From the NCBI RefSeq assembly GCF_000381905.1, contig NZ_KB907253.1, forward strand, positions 62,001-126,000: a stretch of 64,000 nucleotides of DNA, written 5' to 3'. Below the pieces are notes generated by a model, which worked only from the letters and a program-made list of their open reading frames with translations, searched no databases and had not been told where the DNA came from. Numbering within the stretch: position 1 is the first letter of the stretch; every line of letters begins with the position of its first letter. Source of the DNA: Paenibacillus fonticola DSM 21315 (GTDB lineage Bacteria; Bacillota; Bacilli; Paenibacillales; Paenibacillaceae). This document shows positions 7,681-15,495 of this stretch, piece after piece. Position numbers and translations under genes: made by a program.

Positions 7681-7883
7681 GCTTTCAATTTCCATTCATC
7701 TACGTCTTTAGCATCAATATTGAGGATACCGCAAATTAGCAACGCTAGCGTGACGGAAGGAATACCTACTCCATATTCAATGTTTTGATAATTCCGCAGT
7801 GTACAGCTCATGCTTTCATTGATTTTATACACCAAGGATTCTTGAGTGTAACCGGCTGCTTCTCTAGCATCTCTAAGCTTCAA
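7671..7883 (-). CDS. Small XRE-family DNA-binding protein
   Basis: This 70-aa protein consists of a single helix-turn-helix of the lambda-Cro/XRE type: MKLRDAREAAGYTQESL, then a recognition-helix region around residues 24-40 and IPSVTLALLICGILNI. The second helix is interrupted by SMSCTLRNYQNIEYG, which departs from the usual VS..TIS.IE.G consensus but keeps the spacing. Free-standing XRE proteins of this size are commonly repressors of neighbouring genes; it points away from the RDD gene, leaving about 250 bp between them. Target unknown. Confidence 0.75.
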   Translation of the reverse strand: MKLRDAREAAGYTQESLVYKINESMSCTLRNYQNIEYGVGIPSVTLALLICGILNIDAKDVDEWKLKAKN

Positions 7884-8131
7884 TTCATTGGCTCCTTAAT
7901 TAGTATCTCTTAATAAAATTTATGATACCTAAGAAAGGAAAAATATGAAACTAATTAATAAATATAACAGGATAATATACCAAGATATTGTGAAGCCGAC
8001 GAACAGTGAACAAGACATACAGAGTGTCCCGTAACAGTGAACAAATTTGCACAAAATGTTGGGATGGCATATACTTTGGATGATTCAAATTGGCAATATA
8101 CGGAAGAGAGAACTAAGGAGTGTCGATACCC

Positions 8132-9181
8132 TTGAAGCAGGGTTTTGAAAAATTACCGGCGCCGCCATACCGGCCCATATCGATGTTGCTCAGGCGCATG
8201 GGGGCAGCGTTAATCGATTATCTGCTTTTCGCCGCACTGATTCGTTCGGCGATGAATATAAATCAGTTGTTCATGCTGCAGCGCACGCATACTTTATTTG
8301 TTCTATTCGGCGTTATTTTTCTAGTATTGGCTTATTATGTGCTGCTAGAAGGGAGCACGGGATATACGTTTGGCAAATGGCTGCTGCAGATCCGAGTTGT
8401 TGACAAGACGGGCCACGCGCCAGGCTTTGCAAAAGCGCTCGTACGAACAGCCTTCCGCCTCATTGACAGCAACCCTTTATTGCTCGGTGGTTTTCCGGCT
8501 GCTTTTAGCATCCTGCTGACAGAGCGAAGACAGCGGATAGGTGATTTGGCGGCTGGTTCATATGTCGTAAAGTCACGGGATTTACCACTGAAGGAGAAGG
8601 AGCGTGGCAGTATGATCCTCGTGCCAGCCTTCACCATCCTAATGTTATTGGCAGCAGCAGCGCCCGGCATGGCAAATGGAGTACTTTCTGCACTTAAACA
8701 AGCTGACTTTCCACCTAAGTCCGGTAACAGCGAAAAAGTTCATATTAGCCATAATGGTCAATTCAAAATTACGACGAGCCCGGACTGGCTCTTTGACCCG
8801 GGTCTGGACAACGAGGCCGACATTTCGATATCCAACCGGTTTACTAAAAAGTATTTGTCCGTATTTTCAGAGCCTAAGGAACGGTTCAGGAAAGACTGGA
8901 CGCTGGAGCAATATTTGCAATACGCTGAAAAAAGTTTTGCCCAAGGCCTGAAACAATCGCCGATCTATAAGCCTCATCCGATTTCGATTAATGGATACTC
9001 CGCATATCAATTTGCGGTTGAGCAGGAAGTGAACGGGGCGAAGGTTGCCTATATTGTAACTACCGTTGAGACAGCACGGTATTATCACTGGATTACCGTA
9101 TGGACGGATGCTGCCAAATACAAGGAATTCCAGAAGGAATTACATGCGGTTATCCGTTCTTTTGACACCTTTTCCACTTAA
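8132..9181 (+). CDS. RDD-family membrane protein with extracytoplasmic C-terminal domain, paralog 1
   Basis: I prefer TTG 8132, 11 nt after AAGGAG (349 aa), because the paralog at 23402 has the same AAGGAG-TTG layout; a longer frame from GTG 8120 would overlap the ribosome binding site. Residues 20-155 form an RDD domain (LLRRMGAALIDYLL with R and D, GYTFGKWLLQIRVVD, RIGDLAAGSYVV) with three membrane helices, and another helix at about 170-190. Residues 200-349 are predicted outside the cell and contain KVHISHNGQFKITTSPDW. RDD proteins have been linked to ion exchange and stress, but the role here is unknown. A terminator follows. Confidence 0.8.
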   Translation: MKQGFEKLPAPPYRPISMLLRRMGAALIDYLLFAALIRSAMNINQLFMLQRTHTLFVLFGVIFLVLAYYVLLEGSTGYTFGKWLLQIRVVDKTGHAPGFAKALVRTAFRLIDSNPLLLGGFPAAFSILLTERRQRIGDLAAGSYVVKSRDLPLKEKERGSMILVPAFTILMLLAAAAPGMANGVLSALKQADFPPKSGNSEKVHISHNGQFKITTSPDWLFDPGLDNEADISISNRFTKKYLSVFSEPKERFRKDWTLEQYLQYAEKSFAQGLKQSPIYKPHPISINGYSAYQFAVEQEVNGAKVAYIVTTVETARYYHWITVWTDAAKYKEFQKELHAVIRSFDTFST

Positions 9182-9207
9182 TAACTGATGATAATGCCTT
9201 GATCAAG

Positions 9208-9258
9208 GATAGTTCCATTGTATAACCTAAAGGTTAACAAGAGGGACTATCTTTTTTT
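9208..9258 (+). terminator. Terminator after RDD gene 1
   Basis: GATAGTTCC pairs with GGGACTATC (one G-T pair), with an inner CTAAAGG-rich loop, and is followed by seven Ts. Confidence 0.7.
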
Positions 9259-9315
9259 GAAAATAATTGTGTATAGTAATTTCTACATAGTATATCCACG
9301 AAGGATGTGTAATCA

Positions 9316-11091
9316 TTGTCAAGGTTTATGCGGCTAAATACGTTGCGCAATCAAATTCTTCTCGGCTTTATGCTGGTGATGATCGTTGTGCTGGCTTCTG
9401 TCGGTTATTTTACGTTTGATCAGGTATCTGTCTTGTTGCGAAACAATGCAGAGAAGCATATTCAGCAAACTGCGGTTCAGACCACGGGTAAACTGGACGC
9501 CCTTCTGCAGCAAATCAATACGCTGACTGCCCAGGTGGCGTTGAGTGCAACGACCCAGCGGCTGCTCAATGAAGAGATAGCGGGACATCCGATCAGCTTC
9601 GGTGACCGTCAGATGCTCCAGCAGGAGGTGCGCAAGTATGAAGCTTACGCGACAGGCATTCGCTCCCTTGAATTGTATACGGCTGACTACAGAAGGCTGC
9701 TTCCGTTGGATGACATCAGGTTAACTGAACGTGTTTCCAGCGCATGGATTGACCATGTAGACGAGGAAATGGGACGACTTGTCTGGTTCGGCCTCGACCC
9801 GCAAAACCCGGATGGGGTCGTTGCGATTCGCAGCATCCGGCTTATTGATAAATCGTTCTCGCATGCAGGGTATTTAATGGTTCATATTGAGAAAAGCTAT
9901 TTTGAACTTACGGATTCAACGATGGAGAGTGAAATGCGCGAATCCATGGGCTTGTTCGACCAGACAGGGAAAACGATATTTTCTGATTTTCCCGCTGAGG
10001 TAGACTCCAAGGAACTGCTTAACCATGTCGGAGAGAGCATTGCAGTTGGCGGCAAAAATTATATTGCCATCCAGAAGCAATCCGAGGCTGCGGGTTGGAC
10101 GCTGGCTATTTTAACCCCTATGGATTATGTGACCGAAGGGATCACTGTGCTCCGGACTAATATCGTGGTGTCCGGTGTGGTCGGCGGCTTGCTCTTTCTG
10201 ATTTTCACCTTCATTCTATCGACGATGATTACCCGCCCTATTCTGAACCTGATTAAGGCGATGCGCGGGGCCCGTTTCGGCACGCTGAAGCCAAGCCCGA
10301 TTACATCGACGACGATGGAGATTAATGAGCTCAACAATTCCTACAATCAAATGGTCGTCGACCTGAATGAACTGATTAAAGTAGTCTATGAAAAAGAAAT
10401 CCTCCAAAGCCGCACCGAACTTAAGGCGCTGCAGGCACAAATCAATCCGCATTTCCTGTTCAATACGCTGGAAGCATTCTACTGGGAGCTTGAGGACAAA
10501 GGAGAAGAGGAGCTAGCGCATATCGTAGTGGCGATGTCAGGCTTGTTCCGTTACGTTATTAACAAAATCGATGAAGAGGAATGGGTAACGCTCGGCGATG
10601 AACTGGATCATGCGGAGCGATATTTGAAAATTATGGCGATGCGCATGATGGATAGGCTGTCATGGCGGATCGAGGCGGATGAAGCCTCCCGCAGAGTGCC
10701 TGTACCGAAGCTGCTGATCCAGCCGCTGGTGGAGAACGCCATTTTGCATGGAGTGGAGCAGCGGGTCGGTCCGGGTACGGTCATTTTACGAGTGGAGCCT
10801 GGCAGCAGGCTGGACTATACAAAGGTTAGTGTAATTGACGATGGGCCGGGGATGGATCAGGAGAAGCTGCGCTCCTTATATGCTGTCATGAGAACGGGGC
10901 ATGTCAGTTCTGCTACAGGGCATGGCATCGGCATCGTTAACGTAGAGAGAAGACTAAGGTTAAGCTATGACACAGCAACGGACGGACTAGACATTAAGAG
11001 CGAGAAGGGTCAGGGAACGACCGTAACCTTTGAAATACCGAATGAATATGGGAGTGACATTGAACGTGAAAACGATACTCATCGTGGATGA
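9316..11091 (+). CDS. YesM-type sensor histidine kinase
   Basis: This 591-aa membrane sensor starts at TTG 9316 with AAGGATGTG upstream. Helix 1 is at about residues 15-35, followed by an extracellular Cache-like sensing region (36-280), helix 2 (281-305), HAMP (306-360), and the His_kinase domain with phosphoacceptor His379 in QAQINPHFLFNTLEAF. The ATPase domain follows, with N-box QPLVENAILHG, VIDDGPGMD and GHGIGIVNVERR. This family pairs with AraC-type response regulators and senses extracellular sugars or their binding proteins. It overlaps the regulator gene by about 26 bp and precedes a sugar ABC importer, its likely target. Confidence 0.92.
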   Translation: MSRFMRLNTLRNQILLGFMLVMIVVLASVGYFTFDQVSVLLRNNAEKHIQQTAVQTTGKLDALLQQINTLTAQVALSATTQRLLNEEIAGHPISFGDRQMLQQEVRKYEAYATGIRSLELYTADYRRLLPLDDIRLTERVSSAWIDHVDEEMGRLVWFGLDPQNPDGVVAIRSIRLIDKSFSHAGYLMVHIEKSYFELTDSTMESEMRESMGLFDQTGKTIFSDFPAEVDSKELLNHVGESIAVGGKNYIAIQKQSEAAGWTLAILTPMDYVTEGITVLRTNIVVSGVVGGLLFLIFTFILSTMITRPILNLIKAMRGARFGTLKPSPITSTTMEINELNNSYNQMVVDLNELIKVVYEKEILQSRTELKALQAQINPHFLFNTLEAFYWELEDKGEEELAHIVVAMSGLFRYVINKIDEEEWVTLGDELDHAERYLKIMAMRMMDRLSWRIEADEASRRVPVPKLLIQPLVENAILHGVEQRVGPGTVILRVEPGSRLDYTKVSVIDDGPGMDQEKLRSLYAVMRTGHVSSATGHGIGIVNVERRLRLSYDTATDGLDIKSEKGQGTTVTFEIPNEYGSDIERENDTHRG

Positions 11092-11854
11092 TGAACCTAG
11101 AACAAGAGAAGGCGTTCGCAAAACTTTGGAGGCGTGGTCATCCGGCAGCTGCCGGATTGAGACCGTATCTAGCGGTGTCGAAGCTTTGGAATGGCTGCAG
11201 AATAATGAAGCAAATCTGCTTGTGACGGACATTCGGATGCCGGAGATCGGGGGACTGGATCTGATTGAAAAACTGGAGCAATTGAAGCATCCCCCTGTCG
11301 TCATCGTCATTTCCGGTCATCCGGAATTCGACTATGCGCAGCGGGCGCTAAAATATGGCGTAATCGAATATTTATTGAAGCCATTGGATAAAATGAAGCT
11401 TGTTCAAGCCGTCGAGCTGGCGCTGAAGCGCGAGGAGCAGATTCACCGCATCGAACGGATGGAGAAGCTGGTCGATCCCAAGCTGATGGAGACGATGGAG
11501 CATGAAAATGTATACAACGCCCAGGTTCGGGAGGCGATTCATTATTTGGACGAGCATCTGCACGAGCCGGTATCGATGCGTGACCTGGCCGACCATCTCC
11601 ATATGAACGCCAGCTATTTCAGCGTTTTGTTCAAGGAGCAGACAGGGCTTACTTTCAGCGAATATTTGACCAAGCAGCGGATTCAGCGGGCTAAGGTGCT
11701 GCTGACTACTACGGCGCTTCCCATTGCCGAAATCGCCGAAAAAGTCGGCTACCAGACGGCAAGATATTTTGTCAAAGTGTTCCGCGAGCTGGAAAAGGTA
11801 AGTCCTGGACAATATAGAAATAACGTGAGGGACCCGGAGGACACAATCCAATAA
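11066..11854 (+). CDS. YesN-type response regulator (REC + AraC HTH)
   Basis: About 262 aa from GTG 11066 (MKTILIVDDEPRTREGVRK), chosen because GGGAG lies about 11 nt upstream and this gives the standard receiver N-terminus; longer in-frame starts back to 11030 exist inside the kinase gene. The receiver has D8/D9, phosphoacceptor D55 in VTDIRMPE and a conserved K near residue 105 (LLKPLDK). Residues 155-255 hold the double AraC helix-turn-helix (MRDLADHLHMNASYFSVLFK...IAEIAEKVGYQTARYFVKVF). It is the partner of the kinase at 9316 and is expected to activate the ABC importer genes starting at 11964. Confidence 0.92.
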   Translation: MKTILIVDDEPRTREGVRKTLEAWSSGSCRIETVSSGVEALEWLQNNEANLLVTDIRMPEIGGLDLIEKLEQLKHPPVVIVISGHPEFDYAQRALKYGVIEYLLKPLDKMKLVQAVELALKREEQIHRIERMEKLVDPKLMETMEHENVYNAQVREAIHYLDEHLHEPVSMRDLADHLHMNASYFSVLFKEQTGLTFSEYLTKQRIQRAKVLLTTTALPIAEIAEKVGYQTARYFVKVFRELEKVSPGQYRNNVRDPEDTIQ

Positions 11855-11926
11855 TAGTGGCATTAAACCCAATCCTTATATCATTACGGCATCACCACAC
11901 CACTGTTACAATTTAATTAAGCGGAA

Positions 11927-11940
11927 TGTAACCGCTAGCA
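11927..11940 (+). promoter_or_regulatory. Candidate cre (CcpA) site upstream of the sugar importer
   Basis: TGTAACCGCTAGCA matches the cre consensus TGWNANCGNTNWCA at all fixed positions but one (G in place of the last W). It lies 15 bp downstream of a possible -10 (TACAAT, 11907) and 24 bp before the binding-protein start, a position suited to catabolite repression. Confidence 0.55.
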
Positions 11941-11963
11941 TTAGTAGAAAAGGGGTTGTAAAC

Positions 11964-13292
11964 GTGTTCAAGAAAAAATGGACAATGCTGCTTTTGACGT
12001 CATTGTGTCTTGCTTTGGTTATAGCGGGCTGCGGCTCGAAGGGAAATAATACCGGCGGTACATCACAGGGTGGCGGTGAAGGCAAGGGCGACCAAGTTAC
12101 GGTCAGCTTCATGCACCTCTGGCCTGAAGGCGTATCGGCAGGTCAGAACAAAATTGTTAACCAAATCATTACAGAATATCAGAATGAAAATCCTAACGTA
12201 AAAATCAAGCAGGAAGTTTTGGACAACGAACAATACAAAAATAAACTAAAAGTATTGTCCGCCTCCAACGAACTGCCGGATGTAGGCGTAACCTGGGCGG
12301 CTGGATTTTTGCAGCCATATGTTGAAGGCAAGCTGTTTGCACCGGTTGATGACCTGTTGAACGGTGAACTGAACGGCAAATTCGTTGCTGGCACTACCGA
12401 GGCCTACAATATTGACGGAAATACGTATGCGCTTCCACTAGAATTTAACATTGCGCCTGTGTATTACAATAAAGCGATTTTTGAAAAATATAATCTCGAA
12501 GTTCCGCAAACATACGAGCAATTTAAGCAAGTTGTGAAAACGCTGTCTGATAACGGCGTAGCACCGATTGCACTTGGCAACAAGGATCGCTGGACCGGTT
12601 CCCTATGGTACATGTACATGGCTGACCGGATCGCCGGACAGCAAACGCTAGCTAACGCCATCAGCGGCTCCGCATCTTTCAAGGATGAAGGACTGCTTAA
12701 GGCAGCTGAAGAGGTTGAGGCGCTAGTGGACAGCAACGCTTTTGTTAAAGGCTTTAACGGTTTGTCCAATGAAGAAGCGAAGTCCGAATTCCTGAACGAA
12801 AAAGCAGCCATGTATATGATGGGCTCATGGGATCTGCCTAACTTTACGACGAATGAAGAAATCCCGCTTGAATTCCGCAACAGTGTCGGCTTCTTTAAAT
12901 TCCCGACCATCGAAGGCGGAAAAGGCGACATCAACAGCTGGGTTGGTGGTCCTGGTGTCGGCTTGTTCGTATCCGAGAACTCCAAGGTGAAGGATGAAGC
13001 GAAGAAGTTCGTGGAATACTTCGTTACTAAATGGGGAGAGCAGTCTGTAACAGGAGCAGGTGTTATCCCGGCTACGAAGGTGGATACATCGAATCTGGAG
13101 CTGCCACAGCTGTATATCGATCTGTTTAACGAAATGAACCAGGCGAGCAGCGTTACCTTGTTCGCCGACGTGCAAATGCCTGCAAATGCGGCAGAAACGC
13201 ATCTTAACATGATCCAGGCTCTGTTTGGCAAAGCTGTAACACCGGAGAAATTCTCAGAAGAGCATGATGCGGCCATCGCCAAAGGACATTAA
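11964..13292 (+). CDS. Sugar ABC transporter substrate-binding lipoprotein
   Basis: This 442-aa protein starts at GTG 11964 behind AAAGGGG. It has a lipoprotein signal peptide with lipobox LVIAGC and lipidated Cys23, followed by a Gly/Ser-rich linker (24-45) and an extracellular-solute-binding family 1 fold (PF01547-like), with SFMHLWPEG near the start and NTYALPLEFNIAPVYYNKAIF at about 150. It captures an oligosaccharide or sugar outside the membrane and delivers it to the two permeases that follow. A hairpin between this gene and the first permease probably helps to raise its level. The sugar is not identifiable. Confidence 0.92.
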   Translation: MFKKKWTMLLLTSLCLALVIAGCGSKGNNTGGTSQGGGEGKGDQVTVSFMHLWPEGVSAGQNKIVNQIITEYQNENPNVKIKQEVLDNEQYKNKLKVLSASNELPDVGVTWAAGFLQPYVEGKLFAPVDDLLNGELNGKFVAGTTEAYNIDGNTYALPLEFNIAPVYYNKAIFEKYNLEVPQTYEQFKQVVKTLSDNGVAPIALGNKDRWTGSLWYMYMADRIAGQQTLANAISGSASFKDEGLLKAAEEVEALVDSNAFVKGFNGLSNEEAKSEFLNEKAAMYMMGSWDLPNFTTNEEIPLEFRNSVGFFKFPTIEGGKGDINSWVGGPGVGLFVSENSKVKDEAKKFVEYFVTKWGEQSVTGAGVIPATKVDTSNLELPQLYIDLFNEMNQASSVTLFADVQMPANAAETHLNMIQALFGKAVTPEKFSEEHDAAIAKGH

Positions 13293-13305
13293 AATTCCGA
13301 TTACA

Positions 13306-13335
13306 GACCTATCCGGCAGCAATGCCGGATAAGTC
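13306..13335 (+). promoter_or_regulatory. Intercistronic stem-loop between binding protein and permease
   Basis: A 13-bp stem with a single mismatch (GACCTATCCGGCA with TGCCGGATAAGTC) has a GCAA tetraloop and is followed by TTCTCTT but no T run. Such hairpins in sugar-importer operons protect the binding-protein mRNA end or partially stop transcription, giving more binding protein than permease. Confidence 0.6.
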
Positions 13336-13375
13336 TTCTCTTAGAAACGACTATGTAGGAAAGGAGTCGGATAAC

Positions 13376-14257
13376 GTGGATAAGGTGCTCTCAAATAAAA
13401 AGATAATTGCACTCTATGTACTGCCATCATTGCTGCTTATTTTAGGCGTCGTCTACATTCCCATCATACTTACCGGCTACTATGGATTGAACAAGTGGAA
13501 TGGCATCAGCGCCATGGAATTCATCGGCATGGAAAATTACTTCGCGTTGGCGAAGGACAATGCATTTTGGAGCAGCGCGTGGCATTCGCTTTTGTTAGCG
13601 TTGTTCTCCACGCTGAGTCTTGTTATTTACTTGGCTGTAGCCATGGTTCTTGCTACCCGTATCAAGGGGGCAAACCTGTTTCGTAAAATTTATCTTATTC
13701 CGATGCTGCTGTCGTCGGTAGCGATTGCCCAATTGTGGCTGAAAATTTATCATCCGACGAACGGGATCGTAAACAGCTTTTTGGAATCCATCGGTTTTGC
13801 TAATCCTCCGGCATGGCTTGCAGATACTTCATTGGTATTACCGGCATTGTTTATTCCAATTCTGTGGCAATATGCAGGTTTCTATATTCTGATTTACTAT
13901 GCTGCGTTAAAAAATATTCCAGCTTCCTTGGAGGAAGCGGCGAAAATTGACGGTGCAAACGCGCTGCAAATCGCCTGGAAAATCAAGCTTCCGCTCGCTA
14001 TGGAAGTGATCAAAGTAACGATTGTGCTTGCTGTTGTTGGGTCATTGAAATATTTTGACCTGATTTATGTCATGACGGATGGGGGACCTAACGGGGCAAG
14101 TGAAGTTATGGCGTCCTACATGTATCGGTTAGCTTTCCGCGCCCATGACTTTGGCTATGGCAGTGCGATCGGATTCTTCCTGCTTGTCATCTGTCTTGTC
14201 ATTACATGGATCATTCGCAAACTGACCGCTACAAAAGATACCATTCAATACTCATAA
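13376..14257 (+). CDS. Sugar ABC transporter permease 1
   Basis: About 293 aa from GTG 13376 (MDKVLSNKKIIALYVLPSLL), placed 8 nt after AAAGGAG; the longer frame from 13322 begins inside the intercistronic hairpin and is unlikely. It has six membrane helices. The cytoplasmic EAA loop is SLEEAAKIDGANALQIAWKI (about residues 200-220), typical of MalF/UgpA-type permeases, and docks the shared ATPase. It forms a heterodimer with the product of the next gene, 13 bp downstream. Confidence 0.9.
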   Translation: MDKVLSNKKIIALYVLPSLLLILGVVYIPIILTGYYGLNKWNGISAMEFIGMENYFALAKDNAFWSSAWHSLLLALFSTLSLVIYLAVAMVLATRIKGANLFRKIYLIPMLLSSVAIAQLWLKIYHPTNGIVNSFLESIGFANPPAWLADTSLVLPALFIPILWQYAGFYILIYYAALKNIPASLEEAAKIDGANALQIAWKIKLPLAMEVIKVTIVLAVVGSLKYFDLIYVMTDGGPNGASEVMASYMYRLAFRAHDFGYGSAIGFFLLVICLVITWIIRKLTATKDTIQYS

Positions 14258-14270
14258 GGAGGGACGCTTC

Positions 14271-15155
14271 ATGATGTCTGGAACTGCAGGACAGCTTAAG
14301 AGCGGATCGGCTAGCCCGGGGGCAGCCCTGGGACGTAAAGCGGGTTACTCTATCCTGTATATCGTGCTCGTTGTTGTCGCCGTCTTACAGCTGCTTCCAC
14401 TTGTTTGGCTGCTGTTCTTCTCATTAAAAAACAATCAGGAAGTGTTTAACCTTCCTCCATTTTCCCTCCCGATGAACCCGAAATGGGAAAACTACGCGAA
14501 GGTATGGAGCGCAGGGAATATTAATGTGTACTTCTTGAATAGCGTTTGGGTTACAGTTCTGGCCACCGCGCTGACGGTTATTCTGGGCAGTCTGGTCACT
14601 TATGCCGTAACGAGAATGAAATGGAAGGGAAGCTCTTTCGTGCTAGGCCTGTTCATGGTCGCGATGATGATTCCTGTTCACTCCACACTCATTCCTTTGT
14701 TTAGCGTGTATAACAAAATCGGCTTGACGGATCATCCGTTATCGCTTATTTTCTCGTACGTGGCGTTCAATATGCCGATTACCATCATGATCCTGCTCGG
14801 CTTCTACTACGCGTTGCCGCGGGAGGTCGAGGAAGCCGCGGTAATCGACGGATGTTCCGTAAACCGGATGTTCGCGCAAATCGTATTTCCGATGACCAGC
14901 TCCGTTCTTGCTACGACAGCGATCATCAACATGATTTATAACTGGAACGAATTTATATTCGTCAATACGTTCATCAGCTCGGATGCCTACAAGACCTTGA
15001 CGGTCGGCGTCCAAAATTTCATCGGTCAATATACAACCGATTGGGGTGCCATCGGCGCCACCCTTATGATCAGCATTTTGCCGATCCTGATCACCTTCTT
15101 GTTCCTCAGCGACAAGATCGTTGAAGGGATCGCCGCTGGCTCGGTTAAGGGTTAA
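14271..15155 (+). CDS. Sugar ABC transporter permease 2
   Basis: This 294-aa protein starts at ATG 14271 after AAGGAGG. It has six membrane helices and an EAA loop, REVEEAAVIDGCSVNRMFAQ (about residues 184-203), of the MalG/UgpE type. It completes the translocation pore for the importer. The operon has no ATPase gene before its terminator, so a general MsmX-type ATPase encoded elsewhere is the likely energiser, as known for many Bacillus and Paenibacillus sugar importers. Confidence 0.92.
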   Translation: MMSGTAGQLKSGSASPGAALGRKAGYSILYIVLVVVAVLQLLPLVWLLFFSLKNNQEVFNLPPFSLPMNPKWENYAKVWSAGNINVYFLNSVWVTVLATALTVILGSLVTYAVTRMKWKGSSFVLGLFMVAMMIPVHSTLIPLFSVYNKIGLTDHPLSLIFSYVAFNMPITIMILLGFYYALPREVEEAAVIDGCSVNRMFAQIVFPMTSSVLATTAIINMIYNWNEFIFVNTFISSDAYKTLTVGVQNFIGQYTTDWGAIGATLMISILPILITFLFLSDKIVEGIAAGSVKG

Positions 15156-15235
15156 GTTGAGCAGTTTCCCCCTTTGTCAGAGTAGTTGTCGTACCCCAGA
15201 ACCAAGTAAACAAGGGGTAAGCGGCGAGACAAGAA

Positions 15236-15284
15236 AAAACCACCGGGATAAGGCTGGGCCTTTGGACCGGTGGTTTTCGTTTGG
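15236..15284 (+). terminator. Terminator of the sugar importer operon
   Basis: AAAACCACCGG (15236-15246) pairs perfectly with CCGGTGGTTTT (15267-15277) across a 20-nt loop and is followed by CGTTT. The stem's own T-rich arm gives the required U stretch. Confidence 0.8.
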
Positions 15285-15495
15285 AAACTGAAGCCAAAAG
15301 AAAAATAAAGTGCAAAAGTTGTTAGGAATCTATTGTTTTTATTTTGATAAGCAACTAATATTTAATTTGTGCATGTCTTTTTTACTATGTGGTAGTAGTA
15401 AATTAGACTCTTTTTTTCCATTACATAAAATAAATTAAATAGATTGGAGGGAGAGACACTAGATTCACTTATTTCTATATAGAGGGAGAATTCAA

